Assembly (NCBI GenBank): GCA_004283105.1
Contig: SHLN01000037.1
Location: 1 to 14,995 of the forward strand
Direction: 5' to 3'
Source: Acidimicrobiia bacterium
GTDB taxonomy: Bacteria; Actinomycetota; Acidimicrobiia; Spongiisociales; SHLN01
Length of the DNA stretch: 14,995 nt
A program made the position numbers and the translations under genes. Positions 5,508-13,402 of the stretch are shown one piece after another. How positions within the stretch are numbered: position 1 is the first letter of the stretch; every line of letters starts with the position of its first letter. The notes under the pieces are model-generated. The model was not told the DNA's origin. It did no database searches and saw only the letters and a program-made list of their open reading frames with translations.

Positions 5508-5513
5508 TAGTCT
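5508..5513 (+). promoter_or_regulatory. Candidate -10 box of deoB (leaderless-type)
   Basis: TAGTCT fits TANNNT and ends 7 bases before the deoB ATG, the spacing expected for a transcript that starts at the ATG. No Shine-Dalgarno is present in front of deoB, which supports this reading. No clear -35 element is seen. Confidence 0.45.
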
Positions 5514-5520
5514 CACGCAT

Positions 5521-6705
5521 ATGGATATACGCAGAGCAGTCATCATTGTCATGGATTCGTGCGGCGTCGGAGAGGCGCCCGATGCGGCCGACTACGGAGA
5601 CGTGGGAGCCGACACGATCGGTCACGTTTCGGAGGCAGTCGGTGGGCTGAGCCTGCCGAATTTCCAGGCGGCCGGGCTCGGCAACCTCCATCCCGCCATC
5701 CTTGGCGTGCCGCCGGCGGAGAAGCCGACCATGGCCTTCGGTCGCATGCGGGAAGCATCCGGTGGCAAGGACTCGACCACCGGCCATTGGGAGATCGCCG
5801 GACTCGTCACCGAGCATCCGCACGCCACCTTCACCGACACCGGATTCCCAGCCGAACTGGTTGAGCGACTCACCGCCGAGACCGGTTACCAGTACATCGG
5901 CAACTATGCCGCTTCCGGCACCGTCATCATCGACGACCTGGGGCCCGAGCATCTCGAGACGGGCGCCCTGATCCTCTACACCTCGGCCGACTCGGTTCTC
6001 CAGATCGCCGCTCACGACAGCGTGGCGGATGTTCCCGAGCTTCACCGTGTCTGCGGCATCGCCCGCACCATCTGCGACGACTACGGCATCGGCCGGGTCA
6101 TTGCCCGCCCGTTCATCGGCGAGATCGGCAGCTTCCACCGGACCTATGACCGGAAAGACTTCGCGATGCCCCCGCACGGCCCGACCATCATCGACAAGGT
6201 GAAGGACGCCGGCCTCAGGACCTATGGGGTAGGCAAGATCGAGGATCTGTTCGTCGGCCGCGGACTCACCGACGCCGTCCACACCGAGGGAGATCGGGAC
6301 GGTCTCGAACGCACCGTCGCCGCCATCAACGAGACTGAGCAGGGACTCATCTTCACCAACCTCGTCGACCTGGACATGCGGTACGGGCACCGGGAGAACC
6401 CGGAGGGGTATGCAGCAGGACTGGCCGTCATCGACGAGTTCGTGCCTCACCTGCTCGACGCGCTCACTCCGCTCGACCTGCTCATCTTCACCGCCGATCA
6501 TGGGAACGACCCGACCGACGGGGACACCGATCACACGAGGGAATACGTGCCGTTACTCGTATGGAGCGGAGGCGCCGCCGGCGTGAATCTCGGAGCGCGG
6601 GAGCAATACACCGACGTCGCTGCCACCATCGCGGACGGATTCGATCTCGATCCGTTCCCGATCGGCACGTCGTTCCTCCACGACATCACCGATCACCACT
6701 CATGA
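5521..6705 (+). CDS. deoB: Phosphopentomutase
   Basis: DeoB interconverts (deoxy)ribose-1-phosphate and the 5-phosphate, linking nucleoside phosphorolysis to central metabolism. The 394 residues match the bacterial DeoB family of the alkaline-phosphatase superfamily. MDSCGVGEAPDA (11-22) provides a metal-binding Asp12. KDSTTGHWEIAGL (83-95) holds the threonine that carries the activating phosphate (Thr87 by family alignment). GEIGSFHRTYDRKDF lies in the cap domain, and the C-terminal HGNDPT plus DHTREYVPLLV supply the remaining metal ligands. ATG at 5521 matches the family N-terminus, although the frame is open 30 nt upstream. The gene has no ribosome site and a TAGTCT box at leaderless distance. 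Its stop overlaps the deoA start (ATGA), so it heads the operon. Confidence 0.97.
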   Translation: MDIRRAVIIVMDSCGVGEAPDAADYGDVGADTIGHVSEAVGGLSLPNFQAAGLGNLHPAILGVPPAEKPTMAFGRMREASGGKDSTTGHWEIAGLVTEHPHATFTDTGFPAELVERLTAETGYQYIGNYAASGTVIIDDLGPEHLETGALILYTSADSVLQIAAHDSVADVPELHRVCGIARTICDDYGIGRVIARPFIGEIGSFHRTYDRKDFAMPPHGPTIIDKVKDAGLRTYGVGKIEDLFVGRGLTDAVHTEGDRDGLERTVAAINETEQGLIFTNLVDLDMRYGHRENPEGYAAGLAVIDEFVPHLLDALTPLDLLIFTADHGNDPTDGDTDHTREYVPLLVWSGGAAGVNLGAREQYTDVAATIADGFDLDPFPIGTSFLHDITDHHS

Positions 6706-8006
6706 CCGTCGTCGAACTGCTCGAACGCAAACGTGACGGCGGCACCCTGAGCGACGAGGAAATCCGCTGGCTCATCACCTCCTACACGGCCGACGAAGTT
6801 CCCGACTATCAGATGTCGGCCATGCTCATGGCCATCTTCCTCAATGGATTGACCGGCGACGAGCTCGCCGTTTGGGCAGAGTCGATGCTCCATTCGGGCG
6901 ACACTCTCGACTTCTCCGACATTCCGATGACGAAGGTCGACAAGCACTCGACCGGCGGGGTGGGAGACAAGCTGTCGATCGCCCTCGCTCCGATGGTGGC
7001 AGCCTGTGGGCTGGCGGTCCCGATGATGAGCGGCCGCGGCCTCGGGCACACCGGCGGCACGCTCGATAAGCTCGAGGCCATCCCGGGCTTCCGCACCCAG
7101 GTGGACCCGAGCGAGTTCCATCACCTCCTCAAGACCATCGGCATGGTGATGGGAGGCCAGACCGAAACGCTCGTTCCTGCCGATCGGCGCCTCTATGCCC
7201 TCAGGGACGTGACGGGAACGGTCCCATCGGTTCCCCTCATCTCATCGTCGATCATGTCCAAGAAGCTCGCCGAGGACATCGATGCGCTCGTGCTCGACGT
7301 CAAAGTCGGCAAGGGTGCCTTCATGCAGGACGAGGAGCAAGCCCGCCTGCTGGCCGAGACAATGGTCGGCATCGGGACCCGCCACGATACGAAGGTGATG
7401 GCCCTGCTCACCGCCATGGACGAGCCACTTGGAACCGCGGTGGGCAATGCCAACGAGACCGCCGAATGCATAGAGATGCTGAAGGGCGATGCCCCACCCG
7501 ATGCCACCGAGGTGACGTATCGGCTCGGTGAGGAGATGCTCGTTCTCGGTGGTGTGGCAGCCGACAACGCCGAGGCCCGCACCATGTTGGAAGCCACCAT
7601 TACCTCAGGCTCGGCACTCGAGAAATTCGAGGAAGTGATCGTGGCCCAGGACGGCGATCCCCGGGTGCTCGAAGATCTCTCGCTCCTCCCCCAGGCCCCT
7701 GAGTTTGTGGAGTTGGAAGCGCCCCGCGACGGCTATATCACCGAGTGCCATGCCCGCCGAATTGGCGTGGCGGGCGTCCAGCTGGGTGGTGGCCGGCTCC
7801 GCAAGGAAGACGAGGTCGATCCGGCCGTCGGGATCTGGGTATTCGCCAAGGAAGGCGAGCGGATCGAACGAGGTCAGCCACTCGCCCGCATCGGGTGGAG
7901 GGAAGGCGCCAAGCTCGGTGCGGCCATGGAGATACTCGAGGACGCCTGGACGATCGGCGACGAGCCACCGGAACCAAAACCACTCATCATTGGAGAAGTG
8001 CGATGA
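6702..8006 (+). CDS. deoA: Thymidine / pyrimidine-nucleoside phosphorylase
   Basis: The enzyme splits pyrimidine (deoxy)nucleosides with phosphate into base and (deoxy)ribose-1-phosphate, the DeoB substrate. The 434 residues include KHSTGGVGDK (81-90, phosphate site), SGRGLGHTGGTLDKLEAIPG (110-129) and RDVTGTVPSVPLISSS followed by IMSKK (168-188). Arg168, Ser183 and Lys187 of that stretch are the base-binding trio of this family. The C-terminal alpha/beta domain ends with GREGAKLGAAM-type residues. Position 108 is Met (VPMMSGRG). E. coli thymidine phosphorylase has Met there, while Bacillus-type broad pyrimidine-nucleoside phosphorylases have Lys, so a preference for deoxynucleosides is possible (inference). 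ATG 6702 overlaps the deoB stop by 4 nt and no ribosome site is evident, which points to translational coupling. The stop overlaps the punA ATG. Confidence 0.95.
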   Translation: MTVVELLERKRDGGTLSDEEIRWLITSYTADEVPDYQMSAMLMAIFLNGLTGDELAVWAESMLHSGDTLDFSDIPMTKVDKHSTGGVGDKLSIALAPMVAACGLAVPMMSGRGLGHTGGTLDKLEAIPGFRTQVDPSEFHHLLKTIGMVMGGQTETLVPADRRLYALRDVTGTVPSVPLISSSIMSKKLAEDIDALVLDVKVGKGAFMQDEEQARLLAETMVGIGTRHDTKVMALLTAMDEPLGTAVGNANETAECIEMLKGDAPPDATEVTYRLGEEMLVLGGVAADNAEARTMLEATITSGSALEKFEEVIVAQDGDPRVLEDLSLLPQAPEFVELEAPRDGYITECHARRIGVAGVQLGGGRLRKEDEVDPAVGIWVFAKEGERIERGQPLARIGWREGAKLGAAMEILEDAWTIGDEPPEPKPLIIGEVR

Positions 8007-8833
8007 CCTACCAAGAGCTACAAGCCGCGGCCGCCCTCATCGCGGAGCGTACCGGCCGGGCGACCCACCAGGCCGCGCTCGTGCTCGGATCCGGATTGAG
8101 CGACTTCGCCGCCACCCTTCCCGGTGCCATCGAGATTCCCTACGAGGACCTCCCCGGCTTTCCCGTTCCGCGGGTGACCGGCCACGCCGGCAGTCTCTAT
8201 TCGGCCGAAGTCGGCGATGGAGCTGCCCTCGTGTTCGCCGGCCGGGTCCACTACTACGAGGGGTGGCCGCTCGAGAAGGTGGTGGCCGGCGTGCGCACGG
8301 CTGTGATGGCCGGAGCCGGCATCGTCGTCCTCACAAACGCGGCCGGAGGAGTGAACCCGGACTTCGCACCCGGCGACCTCGTACTCATCAGCGACCACCT
8401 GAACTTGACCGCCTCCAACCCCCTCATGGGCACCAACGACGACCGGCTCGGCACCCGCTTCCCCGATTTGACCGATCTGTACAGTTCAGACCTCCGGACA
8501 CTGACCAAAGGCGTCGGCGACGAGTGCGGGGTTGAGCTGAAGGAGGGTATCTACGCCTGGCTGACCGGCCCGAGCTACGAATCCCCGGCTGAGATCCAGA
8601 TGGTGAGCCGGATGGGCGGTGATCTCGTCGGGATGTCGACGGTTCCCGAAGCGATCGCGGTACGCCATATGGGGGCGAAGGTCATGGGCATCTCTCTTTG
8701 CACAAACCTGGCCGCCGGTATCTCGGCCACCCCCCTGTCCCACGACGAAGTGAAGGAAGTCGCCGGCCTGGCCCACGACAAGTTCACCCGACTGTTGCAC
8801 GAGCTGCTGCCACGGCTGGTGGCGGCGGCCTAG
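8003..8833 (+). CDS. punA: Purine nucleoside phosphorylase (class I, trimeric type)
   Basis: PNP converts purine (deoxy)nucleosides and phosphate to free base and (deoxy)ribose-1-phosphate. The 276-residue protein has GSGLS (29-33), RVHYYEG (81-87, phosphate contact), TNAAGGVNPDF (111-121), GPSYESPAE (189-197) and VGMSTVPEA (209-217). CTNLAAGI (233-240) follows, and its Asn235 is the residue that reads the 6-oxo group, so inosine and guanosine types are the likely substrates. Glu193 matches the second base-binding residue. It is the third gene of the deoB-deoA-punA operon. ATG 8003 overlaps the deoA stop and has GGAGAAG upstream. Its TAG stop shares a CTAG with the stop of the convergent glycerate kinase gene. 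The 6-oxopurine preference is from family knowledge. Confidence 0.95.
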   Translation: MTYQELQAAAALIAERTGRATHQAALVLGSGLSDFAATLPGAIEIPYEDLPGFPVPRVTGHAGSLYSAEVGDGAALVFAGRVHYYEGWPLEKVVAGVRTAVMAGAGIVVLTNAAGGVNPDFAPGDLVLISDHLNLTASNPLMGTNDDRLGTRFPDLTDLYSSDLRTLTKGVGDECGVELKEGIYAWLTGPSYESPAEIQMVSRMGGDLVGMSTVPEAIAVRHMGAKVMGISLCTNLAAGISATPLSHDEVKEVAGLAHDKFTRLLHELLPRLVAAA

Positions 8834-10068
8834 GGGCGCCACACCACCCAGAGATCACCGACGTTGGTGCCGCTCGGCCCAACTCGCAGGAGATCGCCGC
8901 TCGCTTCCAGGAACGGGTGCGAGGCGTGGTTGTGGAAGTAGGCGATCGGTTCGAGGCCGGCTTCCCTCCCGCGGCGTATTGACCCTTCGTCGACCACTGC
9001 ACCGGCCGCGTCGGTTGGCCCATCGACGCCATCGGTAGCAAGCGCGCCGAACCGCACACCGTCGTCTCCGCCATCGAGAATCAGGGCTGCCGCCAGGGCG
9101 GTGTGCTGGTTGCGCCCACCCACACCGCCGCCGGTCACTTCAACCGTGGTCTCTCCCGCAAAGAACGTCATTCCGCTGTCTGTAACGGCGGCGACGGCTC
9201 CGGCGGCCTCTGTCTCAGCATCTCCTTCGAGTCGGGTGGTCGCAATCCGGGCCGCAATGCCCTCGTCCCCGGCCGCGTGCACGGCCGCCTCGGCAGCGAC
9301 CGCGGCGTTGGCGATCAGGGTGACTTCATGGCCGGGAACCGGAGATTTCGGAGTCTCGCTCTGCCGGCTCTCGACGCCGGCCGTCAGGAACTCGATCACG
9401 GTCGCCGGTGCCCGCACGCCGTAACGCTCGAGGATCTCGGCGGCGTCACCGAACGTCGTCGGGTCCGGCACCGTCGGACCGGAGCCGATGGTGTCGACAC
9501 TGTCGCCGACCACATCGGAGATCAGGAGTGTCCGGGTGGGAGACGACCCCGCCCGCTCGGCCAATCGACCTCCCTTGAGGGATGACAGGTGTTTGCGGAC
9601 CGTGTTCATCTCGGTGATGTCGGCGCCCGACCTCAGCAACACGGACGTCACGGCGGCTACGTCACCAATGGACAACCCGGCCGCCGGGACTTCACACAAT
9701 GCCGAGGACCCACCGGATATGAGGAACAGAATCGGTCCGCTTGCCTCATCGACCGCGGCCAGCACGGCGGCGCCGGCCGCCTCGCTCCGTTCATCCGGGA
9801 TCGGGTGGCTCCCCAGATAGCTCGCAAACCCGGGGGGCACGGCCTCGACGTGATCACTCACAACGATGCCGCGGTTCGTTCCTGGGACGCCGCGCGCCAT
9901 GGCCGGCGCAGCCTTGCCGATAGCAATGACCGTCAGAGGCCCATCGAATGGCCGCTGCCCTAGTTCGGTCCGGACCGCCTGTTCAGGATCGACAGCGTCG
10001 AGTGCGGCCGCGAACACGGCCAGGAGAGGAGCCCGATCGGGCCAGTCACGCGGGAAACTGAGCGCCAC
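8830..10068 (-). CDS. Glycerate 2-kinase (MOFRL-type, GckA/TtuD family)
   Basis: The enzyme phosphorylates D-glycerate with ATP to 2-phosphoglycerate, feeding glycolysis from glycerate, serine or glyoxylate breakdown. The N-terminal domain shows IGKAAPAMARG (50-60), SGGSSAL (118-124), MNTVRKHLSSLKGGRLA (154-170) and SDVVGDSVDTIGSGPT (184-199). The C-terminal MOFRL domain has GETTVEVTGGGVGGRNQ (305-321), TDGVDGPTDAAGA (345-357) and GPSGTNVGDLWVV (398-410). I chose GTG at 10068, giving 412 residues with the family N-terminus (LLAVFAAALDAVDPEQAV). The frame stays open to 10734, but that stretch is antisense to etfB. The ribosome site is weak (AAGG); TACCGT ends 6 nt before the GTG and may be a leaderless -10. 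It diverges from etfB by 82 nt. Confidence 0.93.
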   Translation of the reverse strand: MALSFPRDWPDRAPLLAVFAAALDAVDPEQAVRTELGQRPFDGPLTVIAIGKAAPAMARGVPGTNRGIVVSDHVEAVPPGFASYLGSHPIPDERSEAAGAAVLAAVDEASGPILFLISGGSSALCEVPAAGLSIGDVAAVTSVLLRSGADITEMNTVRKHLSSLKGGRLAERAGSSPTRTLLISDVVGDSVDTIGSGPTVPDPTTFGDAAEILERYGVRAPATVIEFLTAGVESRQSETPKSPVPGHEVTLIANAAVAAEAAVHAAGDEGIAARIATTRLEGDAETEAAGAVAAVTDSGMTFFAGETTVEVTGGGVGGRNQHTALAAALILDGGDDGVRFGALATDGVDGPTDAAGAVVDEGSIRRGREAGLEPIAYFHNHASHPFLEASGDLLRVGPSGTNVGDLWVVWRP

Positions 10069-10125
10069 GCCTTCACGGTACCCGGCGGGGAAAATGACGC
10101 CGGCCGCCACCGTCCTAGGATTTTG

Positions 10126-10131
10126 GATACT
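10126..10131 (+). promoter_or_regulatory. Candidate -10 box of etfB-etfA
   Basis: GATACT lies 19 nt before the etfB ATG and is preceded by a TTTTG run; AGGAG lies between it and the start. No good -35 hexamer is seen in the 82-nt region shared with the divergent glycerate kinase gene. Low-confidence prediction. Confidence 0.3.
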
Positions 10132-10150
10132 GCCGACCAGGAGCACCTGT

Positions 10151-10912
10151 ATGAACATCGTCGTCTGCGTCAAGCAGATCCCCGATCCGGCCAATCCGAG
10201 CGAGCTGGATCCCGACAGCCACTTCCTCGTCCGTCCTGAAGAACAGGTCATGGACGACGGCGATCGGTATGGCGTCGAGATGGCGCTGCAGCTGGCCGAG
10301 GCCTCTGAGGGCACGGTGACACTCGTTTCGATGGGCCCGGCCGGCAACCTGCAGGGGATCCGGCAGGCACTCGCCATGGGAGCCGACAAAGCGGTGATCG
10401 TCACCGACGACGCTCTGCGTGGCTCGGGCGCCCTCGAGACGGCCCAGGTTCTGGCGGCGGCGATCACCCGGGAAGGCTTCGATCTCGTCCTGTGTGGCAC
10501 CGAGTCGACCGACGGATACAGCGGTATCGTGCCCCAGCAAGTGGCCGAACTCCTCGGCGTACCGGCGTTGACGTACGCTCGCAAGGTCAGCCTGGACGGT
10601 TCTACCGTCAAGATCGAACAGCAGACGGCAGGCGGATTCAATGAGGTCGAGGCTCCCGCGCCCGTGCTGCTCTCCCTCACCGCCGGCGTCGTCGAGCCCC
10701 GGTACCCAACGTTCAAAGGGATCATGGCTGCCAAGTCGAAGCCGGTCGATCAGCTCTCACTCGGAGATCTCGGAGTTGCGCCGGCCGGGTCCGGCCAGGA
10801 GATCCTCTCGGTGGCAGACGCCCCCGGCCGGGAAGCGGGCACCAAGATCGAAGACGAAGGCGAGGCCCACCTCGAAATCGTCGCCAAGCTCCAAGAACTG
10901 AAGGTGGTGTGA
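10151..10912 (+). CDS. etfB: Electron transfer flavoprotein beta subunit
   Basis: EtfB pairs with EtfA to move electrons from acyl-CoA dehydrogenases and related flavoenzymes to ETF:quinone oxidoreductase. The 253 residues begin with the family signature MNIVVCVKQIPDP. They continue with DGDRYGVEMALQLAE, TLVSMGPAGNLQGIRQALAMGADKAV and DLVLCGTESTDGYSGIVPQQVAELLGVPALTYA, the AMP-binding ETF fold. The late segment SLTAGVVEPRYPTFKGIMAAKSKP is the conserved EtfB loop that contacts dehydrogenase partners. The ATG at 10151 has AGGAG 7 nt upstream. etfA follows after 1 nt, so the pair is one operon. No dehydrogenase or ETF-QO gene is in the window. Confidence 0.97.
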   Translation: MNIVVCVKQIPDPANPSELDPDSHFLVRPEEQVMDDGDRYGVEMALQLAEASEGTVTLVSMGPAGNLQGIRQALAMGADKAVIVTDDALRGSGALETAQVLAAAITREGFDLVLCGTESTDGYSGIVPQQVAELLGVPALTYARKVSLDGSTVKIEQQTAGGFNEVEAPAPVLLSLTAGVVEPRYPTFKGIMAAKSKPVDQLSLGDLGVAPAGSGQEILSVADAPGREAGTKIEDEGEAHLEIVAKLQELKVV

Positions 10913-10913
10913 C

Positions 10914-11858
10914 GTGAACATCTGGGTATTCGTTGAAGAAGCAAACGGGGCTCCCGCCCCGGTCGGCCTCGAGTTGCTGACCAAGGCCCGTGAGCTCGGT
11001 TCCGTCTCCGCCGTCTTCCTCGGTGAGAGCGACGACGCAATCGCAGAACTCGGGCGCTACGGCGCCGGAGCCGTCTACCGCCTTGCAGGAGGCGAAGACA
11101 AGCTGCCGGCTGCCGGCGCCGCTGCCGCGCTGGCCGACCTCATCGCCTCAGAGTCACCCGATCTTGTGCTGTTCGGGCTCACCTACACCGACCGCGACGT
11201 GGCCGGACGTCTGAGCGCCCGCCTCGGCAAGCCAGTGGTCTCGAACGCCAGTGATATCCGTCTGGACGGGGATTCGGTGGTTGTGATCACCGAAATCTTC
11301 GGCGGCACGCAGCTGGTCGAAACGGCGGTGCGGGCCGACGCACCGGCCCTGGTGATCGGGAGGCCCAAGGCCTTCACCGCCGAGCCCGGCGGCGAGACCA
11401 CACCGGCGGTGACCGAGGTGACGCTCCCGGATGTCGGCCACGCCGGTGCGGCGGTCATCACCGCCGTACACGTTGAGGAGTCCGAGGGCCCGAAGCTGGA
11501 AGAAGCCGACATCGTCGTCTCCGGCGGGCGGGGTCTCGGGGCCGCCGACAAGTTCGAGTTGATCGAGCAGTTGGCCGGCAAGCTGGGCGCAGCCACAGGC
11601 GCGACCCGCGCCGTCGTAGACGCCGGATGGGTGGCGTACTCCAAGCAAGTGGGCCAGACCGGCAAGACCGTCAAGCCCTCGATCTACATCGCCTGCGGGA
11701 TTAGTGGGGCGATGCAGCACCTCGTCGGCATGAAGGATTCGGGCACCATCATCGCCGTCAACAAGGATCCGGATGCGCCGATCTTCGACGTCGCAGATCT
11801 CGGCATCGTCGGCGACCTCCACCAGGTGATTCCCAAGCTGCTGGAGGCGCTTGCCTAG
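10914..11858 (+). CDS. etfA: Electron transfer flavoprotein alpha subunit
   Basis: EtfA carries the FAD of the ETF heterodimer. The 314-residue protein has an N-terminal ETF domain (about 1-185) beginning MNIWVFVEEANGAPAPVGLELL. The C-terminal FAD domain shows VSGGRGLGAADKFELIEQLA (about 202-221), DAGWVAYSKQVGQTGKTVKP, YIACGISGAMQHLVGMKDS and AVNKDPDAPIFDVADLGIVGD. This is the full set of FAD-contacting motifs of the family. Start is GTG at 10914 with AAGGTGG upstream, 1 nt after the etfB stop, so translation is probably coupled. 80 nt separate it from the histidine kinase gene on the same strand, with no strong terminator between them. Confidence 0.97.
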   Translation: MNIWVFVEEANGAPAPVGLELLTKARELGSVSAVFLGESDDAIAELGRYGAGAVYRLAGGEDKLPAAGAAAALADLIASESPDLVLFGLTYTDRDVAGRLSARLGKPVVSNASDIRLDGDSVVVITEIFGGTQLVETAVRADAPALVIGRPKAFTAEPGGETTPAVTEVTLPDVGHAGAAVITAVHVEESEGPKLEEADIVVSGGRGLGAADKFELIEQLAGKLGAATGATRAVVDAGWVAYSKQVGQTGKTVKPSIYIACGISGAMQHLVGMKDSGTIIAVNKDPDAPIFDVADLGIVGDLHQVIPKLLEALA

Positions 11859-11880
11859 CGCTGTGGAATGAGCAAATTCG

Positions 11881-11897
11881 GTCAATATCTCATTGAC
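11881..11897. repeat. Inverted repeat in the etfA-kinase gap
   Basis: GTCAAT (11881-11886) and ATTGAC (11892-11897) are perfect arms around a 5-nt spacer. The second arm includes TTGACT, a -35-like hexamer, but no -10 box is seen at proper spacing. It may be an operator for the kinase gene. It is the only palindrome noticed in this 80-nt gap and could be chance. Confidence 0.3.
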
Positions 11898-11938
11898 TTG
11901 GGCCGATAACGGCGGGAGACCCTAGCCGCGAGTTCCTC

Positions 11939-13402
11939 GTGTCCCGCACAACCGAAACGCCAACCGACGAGAGTCCCTTTCGCCGCGCCGCCGGAGGAGC
12001 CGTCGCCGCAGCCGGAATGGCTCTCGTCATCGCGGCGCTCATCTTCTCGAACTCCTTTGCCGCCCAGCAAGTAGCCGAGGATGCCCTCGTCCTGGACTAT
12101 GCCGAAGCAACGCTCGGGGCAAACGACATCACCGTCAAGTCGCTCGGCCAGGCAATTCTCCTGGCCGAAGACGAGCTGCTCGGAGTGGCAGACGCCGCAA
12201 CCAGTGAGGCAGCGCTCACCGAGGCACGCTTTTCGATCAGCGAGCTGCGAGAGAGGGCCACCTCGCTCATCAACGAGATCGGCTCCGACGCAGACCTGAG
12301 CGAATCAGCCTCGATCGCCATTGATAGTGCCGACGACGTGGTTGACCTGTTGGAGAACGGTGCGGTTGGTGCCGCCGGAACCCGCCTGGCCGGACAGGGA
12401 AGGGTCGACTTCGAAGCCTTCCGGGACCTGACGAGGGAGCGCCGAGACGGAGCCGCCGATTCCGTTACTGCGGCTACCGATCTCATGTCCCGCATTGCCA
12501 ACCTGGCCGCGTTCGTCATTGCGTTCCTGATACCGGCCACCGCCATCCTCGCCTACCGGCGCATCGCCAAGAACCAGCTCCGCCTCGCCGAGGTCCAGCT
12601 CGATGCCCGGCTCGATGCCGAGCGAGACCTTGTACGAGCCAAGGACGAGTTCGTCGCCAGCATCTCCCACGAACTGCGGACGCCACTCACCAGCATCTAC
12701 GGATTCTCCGAACTGCTCATCGAAGAGGGTCTCATCGATCCCGAGTATTCGATGGAGTTGATCACCATGATCAACGACCAGTCCGCCGAGCTCCACCGTA
12801 TGGTCGAGGACCTCCTCACCTCGGCGCGGCATGAGGCAGGCACCATCACTCTTGCCCCCCGACTCATCGACCTCACGAGCGAGCTGACCACCGGAGTCCA
12901 GCATGTGACCAGCCGGGAGGTTGCCTTCGACGTAGCCGGGGTCGCCTGGTGCGACGCTGGCCGGTTGCAGCACATCGTCCGCAACCTGTTGGCAAACGCC
13001 GAGCGCTACGGAGGCGAACGGATCCAGCTCACCACCGAGCAGCGCGGCGACTTCACCGAGATCGTGGTTGCCGACGACGGAGCCGGCGTGCCCGCCGAGA
13101 AGGAAGTGCGCCTCTTCACCCGGTACGTCCACGAGGGCGAGGATCCACTGACGGTGGGATCGATTGGCCTTGGGCTGGCGGTTGTTCGGATCCTGGCCGA
13201 AACGATGGGCGGGACGGCCCGCTACGAGCGCACCGAAGGCTGGAGCCGTTTCATCATCGCCCTCCCCGCCTCAGAAGCAGCCGCGGGGGCTGCCCAGCAC
13301 TCCAACGAGGTCATCGGCAGCCTCGCTCCGCATGTCGCGGCGGCCCGGCGTACACCTGTGAGCGACCCGTACGCTGAGGGGATCACGGACGAGGTCGCAT
13401 GA
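11939..13402 (+). CDS. Membrane-bound sensor histidine kinase
   Basis: The 487-residue protein has a cytoplasmic start, membrane segment 1 (about 21-42), and an outside region of about 140 residues that reads as helical and acidic without a recognised sensor family. Membrane segment 2 (about 188-206) follows, then a linker helix. The HisKA domain carries the H-box ASISHELRTPLTSIYGFSELL (phospho-acceptor His244). The ATPase domain shows the N-box HIVRNLLANAERYGG (Asn354), DDGAGVP (380-386) and GSIGLGLAVVRILAE (408-422). A tail of about 40 residues beyond the ATPase domain has no known motif. Start is GTG at 11939; GGGAGA lies far upstream, so initiation is uncertain. No response regulator gene is in view. 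The stop overlaps the next gene (ATGA), a secreted protein. Kinase identity is sure, but signal and partner are unknown. Confidence 0.93.
   Translation: MSRTTETPTDESPFRRAAGGAVAAAGMALVIAALIFSNSFAAQQVAEDALVLDYAEATLGANDITVKSLGQAILLAEDELLGVADAATSEAALTEARFSISELRERATSLINEIGSDADLSESASIAIDSADDVVDLLENGAVGAAGTRLAGQGRVDFEAFRDLTRERRDGAADSVTAATDLMSRIANLAAFVIAFLIPATAILAYRRIAKNQLRLAEVQLDARLDAERDLVRAKDEFVASISHELRTPLTSIYGFSELLIEEGLIDPEYSMELITMINDQSAELHRMVEDLLTSARHEAGTITLAPRLIDLTSELTTGVQHVTSREVAFDVAGVAWCDAGRLQHIVRNLLANAERYGGERIQLTTEQRGDFTEIVVADDGAGVPAEKEVRLFTRYVHEGEDPLTVGSIGLGLAVVRILAETMGGTARYERTEGWSRFIIALPASEAAAGAAQHSNEVIGSLAPHVAAARRTPVSDPYAEGITDEVA

Noticed and set aside
6561..6701. Upstream extension of the deoA frame inside deoB
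   Set aside because: The extension is Arg/His-rich nonsense opposite real deoB coding. The family N-terminus MTVVELLERKRDGG begins at the overlapping ATG 6702.
10069..10734. 222-codon upstream extension of the glycerate kinase frame
   Set aside because: It lies antisense to etfB and across the divergent promoter region. The family N-terminus begins at about 10068, so the extension is only a frame without stops.
12305..13132. 275-codon minus-strand frame
   Set aside because: It is antisense to the kinase gene, where the H-, N- and G-boxes are all in the plus frame.
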